Below, piece by piece: positions 1 to 8,610 of a stretch of DNA of 57,577 nucleotides. The notes under the pieces are model-generated. The model did no database searches, had not been told where the DNA came from, and saw only the letters and a list, made by a program, of their open reading frames with translations. The stretch comes from CALKYB01 sp964510575. Lineage in GTDB: Bacteria; Bdellovibrionota_C; UBA2361; SZUA-149; CALKYB01. Numbering within the stretch: the stretch's first letter is position 1; each line of letters opens with the position of its first letter. The stretch is from assembly GCA_964510575.1 (NCBI GenBank), contig CAZECN010000020.1, positions 1 through 57,577 of the forward strand, given 5' to 3'. The position numbers and the translations under genes are program-made.

Positions 1-2605
1 CCACTACCGGCTATATAAGTATATACCCTTCCATTACTTCCGGGGTCAGAACTATCTGAAGCTGAAAAATACAGCTGACTTCCCCAGTGACTAAACCGTC
101 CAGAGCCAAAGTCTCTAATATCCTGATGTACACTATGGGCCCCACCTAATTCTCTTCCATCCTCAAATATTCTTAGCGTAGAGGCAAAATTATTTGACTG
201 AGAATCTCCAACAACCCCAAAATCCTGAGCCACCAGATAAGCAAAGCCTCCATTTGAAAGAGAGGACTGAACGTTGATTGTTCCATCGAACTGACTGGCC
301 ACAGAAGCCGCAGCTTGTGGCTGTTCAGGTGTTACAGGAACTGGCTCAGTAATTATCTCAACAACTGTCTCAGCTGGGGTTGAACTACTCTCAGTTGCAA
401 CGGGAGCTGGAGCGACAGGAGCAATTACATCAGGAGTTGCAGCATTAGAGTTTGTCGAACTGGCGGCTGTAGAATTAAAACTCGTTCTATCACCAGCTGG
501 ACCTGCGTGGCGTAAAACATAGTCTTTCACCTGAGATGCTGGCATTAAATTATACTGATATGGAATATTTGGAGCTCCCGGTCCAGCGCTACTGTTCTGG
601 TTTAAATGCCTAGGACTTCCACAAGTCTGAAGGCCGTTGTAGATACTATTGCCATCGACATACATCCATCCGCCATAGGCAAGCCCAGGAGCAGGGTCTG
701 CTTGTTCGGCACAAAGATTTGCAGATCGGGAAGATTCATAAACATTACTCTCGGAAAGCATGTTGGAATCAACCCTTCTATTACCAGCTAGCTCAGGAAA
801 ACCTGTTACTCCAAGTCCACCAGACACAGTCGCTTCAAAGCGCCAGTCATGAACATAGTTATTAAAAAAGTGAAAATGTTCAGCCCCTCGACTGTTTGGG
901 TTTCTCTCATCTCCATTAAGTTCATTAAAGAAAGCTGTTATATGCCCTCCGCCGTGATTGCTCACATCCTGATACCAGGCCAACATGCCCATTCCTGTGT
1001 CATGCATCTTGCAATTAGAAATTGTTATATAGTCTGCCGCGCCTGCGGTGTTCCAGCCCAAACTGAGCGCATCATCTCCGAAACCAGTAATTTCGACATG
1101 GTCTACCCAGTAATTGTCACCACGACTTAGAGCGATAGCTCCAGTTGGACCATTTCTGGAGGCAGGATTACGACGTCTTCCATCCAGTGTTATGCTGTAA
1201 AAGATTTTATTTCCTTGTTCAGCATTCACCCCAATGTTGTTGATCATCATTCCATAGCCCTCTGCAAGATCCATGGCTGAATACATCACCAAACCAGGTG
1301 CCAGACTACCATCAAGAGTTGTATTGTTGGCAGGGTAAATTGAGCGGGGAAATGCCATCTGCTGGCCAGCTAAGCTAGGATCCAGAACCACATAGTTTCC
1401 TACTACCGCAATAGCTGCACTTAGTTCCTGAAAGTTCTTAACGTATACATAATTTGTTCCACCAGTAGTGTTTGCGCCGAAGCCCATTCGGTCAGGACTT
1501 GCAAGAAGCCTCGTGCGAAGATCACTTGATTGACTGGCTGGGGGTAAAGTAACCGGCTCTGGCACAGGAGTTGGGTCAGGAGTCGGTGGAACTACAGGAG
1601 GAGCTATAGGGGCCGGAATGACAGGAATTGGCTCCGGTGTGGGCTCGGGCATGGGCTCAGGCGTCGGCAGGGGCCTTGGCTCGGGAGTCGNNNNNNNNNN
1701 NNNNNNNNNNNNNNNNNNNNNNNNNNNNNNNNNNNNNNNNNNNNNNNNNNNNNNNNNNNNNNNNNNNNNNNNNNNNNNNNNNNNNNNNNNGGTGTGGGCT
1801 CGGGCATGGGCTCAGGCGTCGGCAGGGGCCTTGGCTCGGGAGTCGAAGGAACAACCTGCGAGACTTCACCAGTTCCTGTTAAGTAAGTATAAACTCTTCC
1901 ATTGGTTCTAGGATCTGAATTATCAGATGCTGAGAAAAAAAGATTTCCGTTCCAGTGACTGAATCTTCCCTGGCCAAGCTCTCTAATATTTTGATGAATA
2001 CTGTGAGCTTCTCCAAGCTCCTGACCATCTTCAAATAGTCTAAGTGAAGAGGCATTGTTGTCAGACATAGAATCAGAAGAAATACCGAAATCCTGTCTAA
2101 GCATAAAGGCAAACCCTCCGTTCGGAGCAGCTAGAAGCTGAACATCAACAATCTGATGCCCGGGTAAAAGACTCTCTGAGTTTGAGGAGGCAGCCGCTTG
2201 TTCAAAACTGACACTGGCTTCAAGAACTACAGAACCTAAGGTTTGGTTATGAGAAAAAGAAAGTTTATTACTACCCTGCCTCCAAAAATTTGCTGGGATA
2301 GAGAAACTTACTCTTGCCTCAGTTCTATCATAGTCACGGGAAGCGTCTGGACCAAATAGAGAAACAGGCTGGTCATTACGGTCATTGATGATCAGAGTAG
2401 CCTCATTGGAATAGTCGGGGTCTTCAACAAGAAGGGTCAAGGTAGAGCTACCACCAGAGGGAACTCGCTCTAATTCGATATAGGCAATCCCTGAATCAGA
2501 TCTAAACTGCCAACCCAGCTCTATAGGAAACTGAGCCAGAGCAGTCTGCGAACAAAAAATAAAAAACAGCACGAAAGAAAAGATTATTGACTGGAAAAAC
2601 TTCAT
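1..2605 (-). CDS. Secreted PL1-family pectate lyase with repeated flanking modules (partial at left edge, contains gap)
   Basis: Probable extracellular lyase cleaving pectate (homogalacturonan) by beta-elimination. It begins with a signal peptide (MKFFQSIIFSF...ALAQ), and GGAG lies about 6 bases before the ATG. Next come a beta-rich module (about residues 30-130), module A (about 145-255) and a Pro/Glu-rich linker (TPEPRPLPTPEP) broken by the 100-N gap. Merging the identical 55-bp gap ends keeps the frame open to base 1. The continuation holds hallmarks of the PL1 beta-helix: GFGANTTGG, NTTLDGS, NYWVDHVEITGFGDDALSL and a catalytic-type RNPNSRG before HFHFFNNYVHDW. After a second Pro/Thr linker, module A recurs (FDGTINVQSS...SGRFSHWGSQLYFSASD), so the catalytic domain sits between two copies. 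About 816 codons are visible and the C-terminus is missing. PL1 is assigned from motifs; the modules may bind carbohydrate. Confidence 0.78.
1691..1790. other. Assembly gap (100 N) in the Pro-rich linker, flanked by identical 55-bp ends
   Basis: Bases 1636-1690 and 1791-1845 are identical over exactly 55 bp. A nominal 100-N spacer between equal 55-mers is what a de Bruijn assembler at k=55 leaves when it scaffolds across an unresolved repeat. Collapsing the two ends keeps the pectate lyase frame open; counting the Ns literally breaks it. The number of linker repeat units is unknown. Confidence 0.9.
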
Positions 2606-2819
2606 GACAACTCCAACTTATAAACCTTAATAAAAAACCCTTATCTATATAGTTATGATGCCTCAGACAGGAAAAGTGCATCCAATATCAGTTAGCTAAA
2701 ACTTAGGCCTAATTACTTAGGATTACTTACTAAATTAAGGGCAATTTTCGAAGGGGCACCTACAAGGAAGGCCTAGAGGCAATAAGCCTGAAACGTCGCT
2801 TAAATCGTCTACTTCGCCC

Positions 2820-3260
2820 CTATTGCGGCCCAAAGCGTCCCTGTTGGAAAACTTTGATTTTACCACTCTGTCCTTTGGGGTAGAGGACACTTGAGATTCG
2901 GTAATCCAAGGCTTGATTGCTGGTTAGCTTTCCCAACCTGGAAAGAATAGTCGTGTTACTAACATTTACCACCACTGGGATCTTGGTGGAGCTAAAAGCA
3001 GGAATAGTGAAGCCTTCGTTGCTCAGTCCCCTGCCAAGCCTTACACCGTTGACCTCCAACAAATGACTTGATTTCTCTACCTCGAGATCAAACTCATTCT
3101 CATTGTCAACCCGCACGTCAAAACGAGCAGTAGTTTCCCAAAGGCTGGCACGTTCAACATTCATCCCTACAACTGTGACTTCCGGCTTGATAATGCCACT
3201 GCTGGAGCAAGCTGTTACGAAAACGAAAGCAAAGAGACTAAGGATAGATTTAACAGACAT
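2820..3260 (-). CDS. LEA14/WHy-domain lipoprotein
   Basis: A small predicted lipoprotein of 146 residues. The N-terminus MSVKSILSLFAFVFVTAC ends in a good lipobox (V-T-A-C). The rest resembles the LEA type 2 (WHy) beta-sandwich: a conserved VTVVGMNVERASLWETTARFDVRV opening, a central DNENEFDLEVEKS stretch and an IPAFSSTKIPVVVNV strand pair. In bacteria such proteins are usually periplasmic or outer-membrane-anchored and linked to stress or desiccation tolerance, although biochemical roles are poorly known. It stands alone, 214 bp upstream of the pectate lyase start on the same strand. Confidence 0.72.
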   Translation of the reverse strand: MSVKSILSLFAFVFVTACSSSGIIKPEVTVVGMNVERASLWETTARFDVRVDNENEFDLEVEKSSHLLEVNGVRLGRGLSNEGFTIPAFSSTKIPVVVNVSNTTILSRLGKLTSNQALDYRISSVLYPKGQSGKIKVFQQGRFGPQ

Positions 3261-3604
3261 CGAAGAGGCTCCAAAAGGATCACAGGTAAATAAACCATCG
3301 AACTACAAGCTTATTAAAGCTAACACAGAAAATGGAGGCTGAAAATCCTATATTGCGACGAAAAAAGGGCAGAGACCGGGAGAGTCTCTGCCCTAGAAGG
3401 GTCATATAAATCGGGGCTGGTTGATTACTTCCAATTGACCGGGGCAGGCCAACAGGAAATCAAACCATGAAAAATCTAAACCCTCACAGGTACAACATTT
3501 ACTACTTCACTTCTTACTACTGGGTACTGCTTACTACTTTACTGCTACTACAAACTGCTTTGTTGTTATGACAATCTGAAATAAACTTTTTGCACTCTAT
3601 ACTC
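3261..3604. other. Intergenic region with terminator and TACTAC-rich tract
   Basis: No credible ORF. The right half (about 3488-3560) is rich in short direct repeats of tactac/cttactac on the plus strand, and the left half holds a strong minus-strand terminator at 3361-3393. The 200-odd bases between the stop at 3605 and that terminator could be a long 3' UTR or an independent small RNA; no known RNA family was recognised. Confidence 0.4.
3361..3393 (-). terminator. Rho-independent terminator
   Basis: Perfect 10-bp stem (GGGCAGAGAC at 3367-3376 pairing with GTCTCTGCCC at 3384-3393, 7-base loop), followed on the minus strand by six T. It would end transcription coming from the secreted-protein gene at 3605-4249. 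Confidence 0.85.
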
Positions 3605-4249
3605 TTAGAACACTCTCTTTATTAAGCTTTCTGACTTATCAAGCTCATAGAGTATTCCACCGTAAACAACTGTTAGTGAATGAGGCCCTGCTTCAACCAA
3701 GAAAGGGTTATCAGTATGTTCAACTCCGCTACCCTGCCGAACTGTAAATATTTTCGAGCCGCCTTTGGAATTACGAATGGAAAAACCATCACTCGCTTGG
3801 CTACTGCCATCAATTACATTGAATTGTTTGGCTCCCAAATCTGGTAAGCCCAAAGCAGTCTGATCAACTTGACTCTGTGCAACCAAAAAGTTTGCTGAAT
3901 TCTGCTGTCCAGCCTCTTCAACTATCAAATAACTTTGCGAACTCTCCACCACTAGAACTTGGTCTGCCTTTTTAATCTTTAAATAGAAGCCGCCTTCCTC
4001 GTTCTTTCCAATTGTGACTTCGCGGCCGAAGCGAAGCTGAGCAAATTTAGAGGAAAAATACTCTCGGCCTGAAAACTGGATTAGTGGGTTCAGGTCCTCA
4101 ATTTCGTTTAGCTCTGAGCCATGAGCAATCTTAATGGCACTGACCGGAAGGTTGTCACTGCCGGAGCTAGAAAACAGTAACGAAAAAGCCAAAAAACCAA
4201 GGCTAAACAAACTAAAATTGTCGAGGTTTCTGCTGTTAAAGATTTTCAT
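3605..4249 (-). CDS. Secreted or membrane-anchored protein of unknown function
   Basis: I do not recognise this family. From the chosen ATG it has 214 residues. That start (MKIFNSRNLD) is preferred over an in-frame ATG 15 bases upstream because GGAG lies about 8 bases ahead of it. The N-terminal stretch NFSLFSLGFLAFSLLFSSSGS is a signal peptide or uncleaved anchor. The remainder is beta-strand-rich (REVTIGKNEEGGFYLKIKKADQ, HSLTVVYGGILYEL) and lacks cysteines, suggesting an exported soluble domain. A terminator lies downstream at 3361-3393. A dyad-like AATGTGCATTTTACACATTT sits 14-33 bases before the ATG and resembles one upstream of the DUF6502 gene, so shared regulation is possible. Confidence 0.6.
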   Translation of the reverse strand: MKIFNSRNLDNFSLFSLGFLAFSLLFSSSGSDNLPVSAIKIAHGSELNEIEDLNPLIQFSGREYFSSKFAQLRFGREVTIGKNEEGGFYLKIKKADQVLVVESSQSYLIVEEAGQQNSANFLVAQSQVDQTALGLPDLGAKQFNVIDGSSQASDGFSIRNSKGGSKIFTVRQGSGVEHTDNPFLVEAGPHSLTVVYGGILYELDKSESLIKRVF

Positions 4250-4533
4250 AAAAAAACTCCACAATGTGCATTTTACACATTTGTTATATGAAGCTTTGCT
4301 TATTCTGTAAAGAGAGATCGAGCAATTTCCATCAAAAAGATATCAACAAGGAAAATCTTGCAGTTAAAGAAACAGAATTAGGCCCAAAGCCTGCAAAGAT
4401 AGGAACTAGCGCCACTAGCCCTTAGGGACATGAGGCTGAAAAAGTGTAAATTTTTGAAGAGGTTCTCAGCCTAAGAAGTTTAGCTGGCCTCGAGCCTTAG
4501 GTAATTTAAAGGATTGTAGGGAATTCTAATAAA

Positions 4534-5672
4534 CTAGGGCCCGTCGCTTCCCCTGTCATCGTCGTCCTGGCCAAAATCAGAATTGGAGTCATCGCCACCC
4601 ATGCCGTCGCTAGAGTCATCTCCACCCATGTCATCGCCGGAGTCGCCTCCATTCATGCTATCACCAGAGTCATCNNNNNNNNNNNNNNNNNNNNNNNNNN
4701 NNNNNNNNNNNNNNNNNNNNNNNNNNNNNNNNNNNNNNNNNNNNNNNNNNNNNNNNNNNNNNNNNNNNNNNNNNCTCCACCCATGTCATCGCCGGAGTCG
4801 CCTCCATTCATGCTATCACCAGAGTCATCACCACCCATATCATCGCCGGAGTCGCCTCCATTCATGCTATCACCAGAGTCATCACCACCCATATCATCGC
4901 CGGAGTCGCCTCCATTCATGCTATCACCAGAGTCATCTCCGCCCATGTCTTGACCGGCGTCTGCACCCTGGTCACCTGCTCCATCGGAAGAACCTTGATC
5001 ATTGGAGTCATTATCAGTTGAGGATCCACCACCCGAACCAGACTGGTTACTTTGATTAGCTGCCGCACTGGCATCTTCCTGAGTAACTCTATCCAAATCT
5101 GCTTCAATTGCGGACACTTCCTCAGTACTAATAAAACGCATCTCTGGAACCGAAAGTTGGCCTGTTTCGTCTTGGGCAAGAACCACACCTAAGCCTGCAG
5201 CACCAGCTTCAGGCATTCCTAATGGAGCACTTGAGATCAATCCATTGTCATCAATTGCCATAAAGAGATGCTGATCTTCCCTAACTGAAACCCTCAACAG
5301 GAACCGTCCTTCACGATCAGTAGCAGTGGTTCCAAGTACAACTCTCCCAGGAACAGAGGACTCAACTTCTGTTTGAGCTAAGGCAGTCCTAACTAAAGAA
5401 AATTTGGCAACTTCCACTGGGTCAGCTTCTACTTCAATAGAAACCAAAGCACCTTCAGTAGGTTGGCCATTAAAGTCTAGGAGTCTTCCTGCAACTGCAA
5501 CGTCGAAATTCGCAGTTGTTATTCCAGTCCCAGAACTTCCTCCACCGCAACCATCACCAAATATAGGGATGAGCATTAGAACAACGAACGTCCCAAGTAG
5601 CTCCCTTAAGCTTCTGGCTCTTAAGTTTCTAGATTGGTGGTTTTTCTTAAGCTGAGGCTTGCGGGCTTTCAT
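4534..5672 (-). CDS. Predicted lipoprotein with Asp/Gly/Ser/Met/Asn 18-residue tandem repeats (contains gap)
   Basis: The N-terminus (MKARKPQLKK...FVVLMLIPIFGDGCGGGSSG) carries a hydrophobic segment and a candidate though imperfect lipobox cysteine. This ATG is preceded by GGAGAG at about 7 bases; an in-frame start 48 bases upstream lacks that. A beta-rich globular domain follows (about residues 35-190: VAGRLLDFNGQPTEGALVSIEV, then TATDREGRFLLRV), resembling carboxypeptidase-regulatory-like folds. The C-terminus is a very acidic tandem repeat of 18 residues (GGDDSGDSMNGGDSGDDM), probably a flexible calcium-binding or spacer region. The 100-N gap lies in this repeat. Collapsing the identical 55-bp gap ends gives exactly 328 codons ending at a TAG at 4534 with tail DFGQDDDDRGSDGP. 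It lies downstream of the DUF6502 gene on the same strand. Confidence 0.68.
4581..4935. repeat. 54-bp coding tandem repeat array with 100-N gap (4675-4774)
   Basis: The unit encodes GDDSGDSMNGGDSGDDMG (18 codons, 54 bp) and is nearly identical between copies, with tccaccc/accaccc and tcat/tatc variants. Bases 4620-4674 and 4775-4829 are identical over exactly 55 bp on either side of the Ns, so the assembly joined here at a repeat and the copy number is unresolved. Confidence 0.9.
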
Positions 5673-5745
5673 TAGCTCTCTCCGGCAAGAAAAAATTAGG
5701 GGTAAAGGGACACATTGCAACGAATAGCCCTCTTATCTAACTGGA

Positions 5746-6564
5746 CTATTCTTCTACATTACTTGGCGGTGAACATTGGCTGAAACTGCCCACAACGACT
5801 TTCGCACCGCCGGTCTTTTTTAGCTCAGGATTGATGTCATAATCAAATCCGGCCAGGTATTTTCTTAACTTTTTATGGAAGGATGACCCTTCTTTTAACA
5901 GCCATTGCCTAATTTCAGGCAAGTTTTTATCCGAAATATTGTCATATTCAGTGCGAGCATGAAGATTTGGAACTGGAGAATTAGCTGAAAGATTTTCATC
6001 TACAGCGCCCATTAAGTTCTCAACATCCTTAGCCATAATTCTGTAGCCCTCTAAACTTGAGGAATCAGCTTGAAAGGCCGAGGCCAGCAGCTTAATCCCG
6101 CGAGCCGTTTTTTCAACGGCTCCAATACGTTGCAACTCGGAAAGCACAGAACCAGGGTTTACATCCTTACTTACGGTTTCGACAAGAACGCGAAATTCGT
6201 TATTATCCGACTGATTAGATAGGATTCTAGGCTTTCCAGCAGTTGTTATAAACTTCTTGTCGGCAATCCACTGGCCAATAACCCTGACAGCAACTCCCTC
6301 TGGAGTTTCTCGAGCCTCGCCCTGTCCGTAAATTCTCATTACGTCCCGGCGGTGTATTCCAGTGCTTATACTAATACGGCTTACATTCGCCTTATCACCG
6401 CTTCCTTCGATTTCTGAGGCAGCTTGCTCAACAAAGCTGTGCTTAGCCACTTCAAGAAACTCTTGAATTCCAGTGCCATGCTTTAGACAAAAGCGAGCTA
6501 TAGGCCTTAACATCAGGCGAAGGCACTGAAAGCGCAGTTGAGAAAATTGTTCTTTAGCCGTCAA
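5746..6564 (-). CDS. DUF6502 family protein
   Basis: 272 residues. The opening (LRLMLRPIARFCLKHGTGIQEFLEVAKHSFVEQAA) matches my recollection of the DUF6502 family: an N-terminal helical segment followed by NVSRISISTGIHRRDVMRI, which looks like a winged-helix/HTH segment, and later WIADKKFITTAGKPRIL. A DNA-binding regulatory role is plausible but unproven. It lies 73 bp upstream of the acidic-repeat lipoprotein on the same strand, so the two may be co-transcribed. The dyad AAGTGTATATTACACATTT at 6597-6615 lies 33-51 bases before the ATG and could be an operator. Family naming rests on sequence memory. Confidence 0.62.
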   Translation of the reverse strand: MTAKEQFSQLRFQCLRLMLRPIARFCLKHGTGIQEFLEVAKHSFVEQAASEIEGSGDKANVSRISISTGIHRRDVMRIYGQGEARETPEGVAVRVIGQWIADKKFITTAGKPRILSNQSDNNEFRVLVETVSKDVNPGSVLSELQRIGAVEKTARGIKLLASAFQADSSSLEGYRIMAKDVENLMGAVDENLSANSPVPNLHARTEYDNISDKNLPEIRQWLLKEGSSFHKKLRKYLAGFDYDINPELKKTGGAKVVVGSFSQCSPPSNVEE

Positions 6565-6732
6565 AACTTCTCGGATTTATTCCCACAATAACAATTAAGT
6601 GTATATTACACATTTTAGGGAGCTGTGGAAATCTGAAAATTTTTGCATGATTTAGATTAGATTTATGGCTCAAACTTAATTTAAGTAGAGCTGAGTGCCT
6701 CTATTCTGCTTTCGCCATGGGATAGCTCGGTG

Positions 6733-6812
6733 ATATACTGAAACAAGTTTCATTTTCGGTAAAGCATAGCCAAGGCTTCGCCTTGAAGCTTTCTTTAGAA
6801 GTTTCAGTATAT
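6733..6812. repeat. Inverted-repeat element, copy C (atatactgaaac ... gtttcagtatat)
   Basis: Perfect 12-bp terminal arms at 6733-6744 and 6801-6812 enclose a nested hairpin (aaggc ttc gcctt). The same termini occur at 50277-50337, and in decayed form at 49158, marking a dispersed short element family. Confidence 0.75.
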
Positions 6813-6822
6813 TTGTCTTTGT

Positions 6823-6886
6823 AGCTATTTTCTAGCGAAAATAGCTGATCACAGCGCTTCGCGCTGCAAAATCCCGTAGGGATTTT
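6823..6886. repeat. Three tandem perfect hairpins
   Basis: Arms AGCTATTTTC/GAAAATAGCT (6823-6832, 6837-6846), CAGCGC/GCGCTG (6852-6857, 6861-6866) and AAAATCCC/GGGATTTT (6868-6875, 6879-6886), all perfect with 3-4 base loops. None has a convincing T-tract, so they look like palindromic repeat elements rather than terminators. Confidence 0.75.
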
Positions 6887-6887
6887 G

Positions 6888-6946
6888 ATATACTGAGTCT
6901 ATGAGAGCAGTTTTTAATGCCGAAGTTTAAAGTAGACTCAGTATAT
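6888..6946. repeat. Inverted-repeat element, variant D (atatactgagtct ... agactcagtatat)
   Basis: Perfect 13-bp arms at 6888-6900 and 6934-6946. It shares the atatactga end with copies C and B but the rest of the arm differs with compensating changes, which suggests selection for pairing. It ends 46 bp before the SPFH gene. Confidence 0.7.
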
Positions 6947-6992
6947 TCTGACCTCGATAGGCAGTTTTTCACAATGCATACTTGGAGATACC

Positions 6993-7901
6993 ATGTTCGA
7001 AGGGTTTATTTTCATCCTGTTGTTGTTCACTTTAATCGTCGGATACATGGGGGTAAAGATTATTCCCCAAGGGTACGAATATACGGTCGAGAGATTTGGT
7101 AGATTTACCAGAGTCCTAGAGCCAGGTCTTCACTTCATTGCCCCTATGGTTGACCGTGTGGGACAGCGAGTAAATGTCATGGAGCAGGTGCTAGACATTC
7201 CCACCCAACAAGTAATTACAAAAGACAACGCTCAAGTTTCAGTAGATGGTCTAGTTTTTTTTACGATCACTTCGACCCCTAAAGCAGCTTATGAGGTTAA
7301 TGATTTAGGCCGAGCCTTAAGAGGTTTAAGTATGACTAGCATCCGGTCGGTACTAGGTGAAATGGATCTCGATGACGCCCTTTCAAATAGAGATACAATT
7401 AATTCAAAACTTCTAAGAATTATTGATTCCGCAGCCGAACCTTGGGGTACAAGTATTCAACGGGTGGAGATTCAAGACATCAGCCCTCCGCTAGACCTAG
7501 TCGAGGCAATGGCCAGACAGATGAAAGCGGAAAGAGATAAAAGGGCTCAAATTTTAGAAGCAGAAGGAGACCGTGAATCTTCTATTAAACGTGCAGAGGG
7601 TGAGAAGGCTTCTCAAATACTTGAAGCTGAAGGGCGTCTAGAAGCAGCCAGGCGAGACGCAGAAGCTAGAGAAAGACTTGCCTCGGCTGAAGCCGAAGCT
7701 ACTAAGGAAGTCTCTGAGGCTGTAGCCTCTGGGGATGTTCAGGCGCTTAACTACTTTGTCGCACAGAAATATACTGATGCTATTGGAAAATTCGCTAATT
7801 CCCCTAATCAAAAAGTGATCCTAATGCCAATTGAGGCATCTAATCTCATAGGTTCTCTCTCTGGCATCAAAGAGTTGCTCGGAGAGACTAAAGGCAATTA
7901 A
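6993..7901 (+). CDS. SPFH/Band 7 (stomatin/paraslipin, QmcA-like) membrane protein
   Basis: 302 residues, in the usual size range for QmcA/paraslipin. Residues 1-22 (MFEGFIFILLLFTLIVGYMGVK) form the membrane anchor. The Band 7 domain follows (GYEYTVERFGRFTRVLEPGLHFIAP, DIPTQQVITKDNAQVSVDGLVFF), then a long charged coiled coil (MKAERDKRAQILEAEGDRESSIKRAEGEKASQILEAEGR) and the family C-terminus with NFVAQKYTDAIG-like sequence. SPFH proteins make large ring-shaped oligomers in the inner membrane that organise microdomains and attach proteases or NfeD partners. GGAG precedes the ATG by about 6 bases. The NfeD gene follows by 36 bp, the classic pairing. Confidence 0.93.
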   Translation: MFEGFIFILLLFTLIVGYMGVKIIPQGYEYTVERFGRFTRVLEPGLHFIAPMVDRVGQRVNVMEQVLDIPTQQVITKDNAQVSVDGLVFFTITSTPKAAYEVNDLGRALRGLSMTSIRSVLGEMDLDDALSNRDTINSKLLRIIDSAAEPWGTSIQRVEIQDISPPLDLVEAMARQMKAERDKRAQILEAEGDRESSIKRAEGEKASQILEAEGRLEAARRDAEARERLASAEAEATKEVSEAVASGDVQALNYFVAQKYTDAIGKFANSPNQKVILMPIEASNLIGSLSGIKELLGETKGN

Positions 7902-7937
7902 ACAAAATAAGATTCAAAATAGAATTGGAAAGAAATC

Positions 7938-8393
7938 ATGCTTGAGTTATTTTCATCTCACCCCGACTGGGGTTGGATTGCACTAGGAGTAGCTTTTATT
8001 CTAATTGAAGTTTTACTCTTCAGTGCTGTGTTTATTTGGTTTGGTTCAGCAGCTATCATTACTGGCTTACTAACCATGGTTATAGGCATGTCCTGGCAAA
8101 CACAGGTTGCTGTTTTTTCAGTACTAGCCCTGGCCTCACTCGCCGGATTTAAATTTCTAAGAGGTAATGAGGATTCCAGAGAAAGAACTGACGGTTACCA
8201 ACTAAACAAAAGAGCCACCCACTACATTGGTAAGTCCCTTGAAGTTTCTTCGGAAATAAAAAATGGACGGGGTCGAGTTTATGTTGGAGACACTAGCTGG
8301 AAAGCATCTGGGCCGGATTGCCCGGAAGGTACGAAAGTTAAAGTTGTCGATGTTGATGGTGATAGATTGTTGGTGGAAATCTCTGAAGATTAA
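7938..8393 (+). CDS. NfeD-like (YbbJ-type) membrane protein
   Basis: 151 residues. Two or three membrane segments lie in the first ~75 residues (WIALGVAFILIEVLLFSAVFIWFGSAAIITGLLTMVIGM, VAVFSVLALASLAGF). A short C-terminal OB-fold follows (LNKRATHYIGKSLEVSSEIKNGRGRVYVGDTSWKASG...VVDVDGDRLLVE). This is the short NfeD form, which lacks the protease domain of long NfeD and works with an SPFH partner. It directly follows that partner, so the two form an operon. No clear terminator was found in the 217 bp after it. Confidence 0.92.
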   Translation: MLELFSSHPDWGWIALGVAFILIEVLLFSAVFIWFGSAAIITGLLTMVIGMSWQTQVAVFSVLALASLAGFKFLRGNEDSRERTDGYQLNKRATHYIGKSLEVSSEIKNGRGRVYVGDTSWKASGPDCPEGTKVKVVDVDGDRLLVEISED

Positions 8394-8610
8394 CCCCTCT
8401 GCCTGATAGGTTTCTCTGTAGCATAGAAATTCAATGTAGTTTCAGTCTATTACCAACCTCCATACCTCCCAATTCTTTGCATAAGTTTTCCCCAATGCAC
8501 TATTCTCTAGGCCTAAATGTGTGTTAAAAACACTTGGGCAAAATCACCTACATATTTGGGTGAATTCTCATAAAATTTCATTTCTTACGCTTCATTAGGA
8601 GGGCCAGATC

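Larger units (their letters stand above)
6565..6992. other. Intergenic region between divergent genes, filled with hairpins
   Basis: No gene is supported. It holds the putative operator at 6597-6615 and, between 6733 and 6946, five consecutive inverted repeats, described separately. The SPFH gene ribosome-binding site (GGAG) follows just before 6993. Confidence 0.6.

Noticed and set aside
606..1130. Two short plus-strand ORFs in the left edge region.
   Set aside because: They lie antisense inside the reconstructed pectate lyase frame, which shows family motifs across the same bases.
4581..4935. 54-bp direct repeats resembling a CRISPR array.
   Set aside because: Repeats are contiguous without variable spacers and encode an in-frame acidic peptide repeat.
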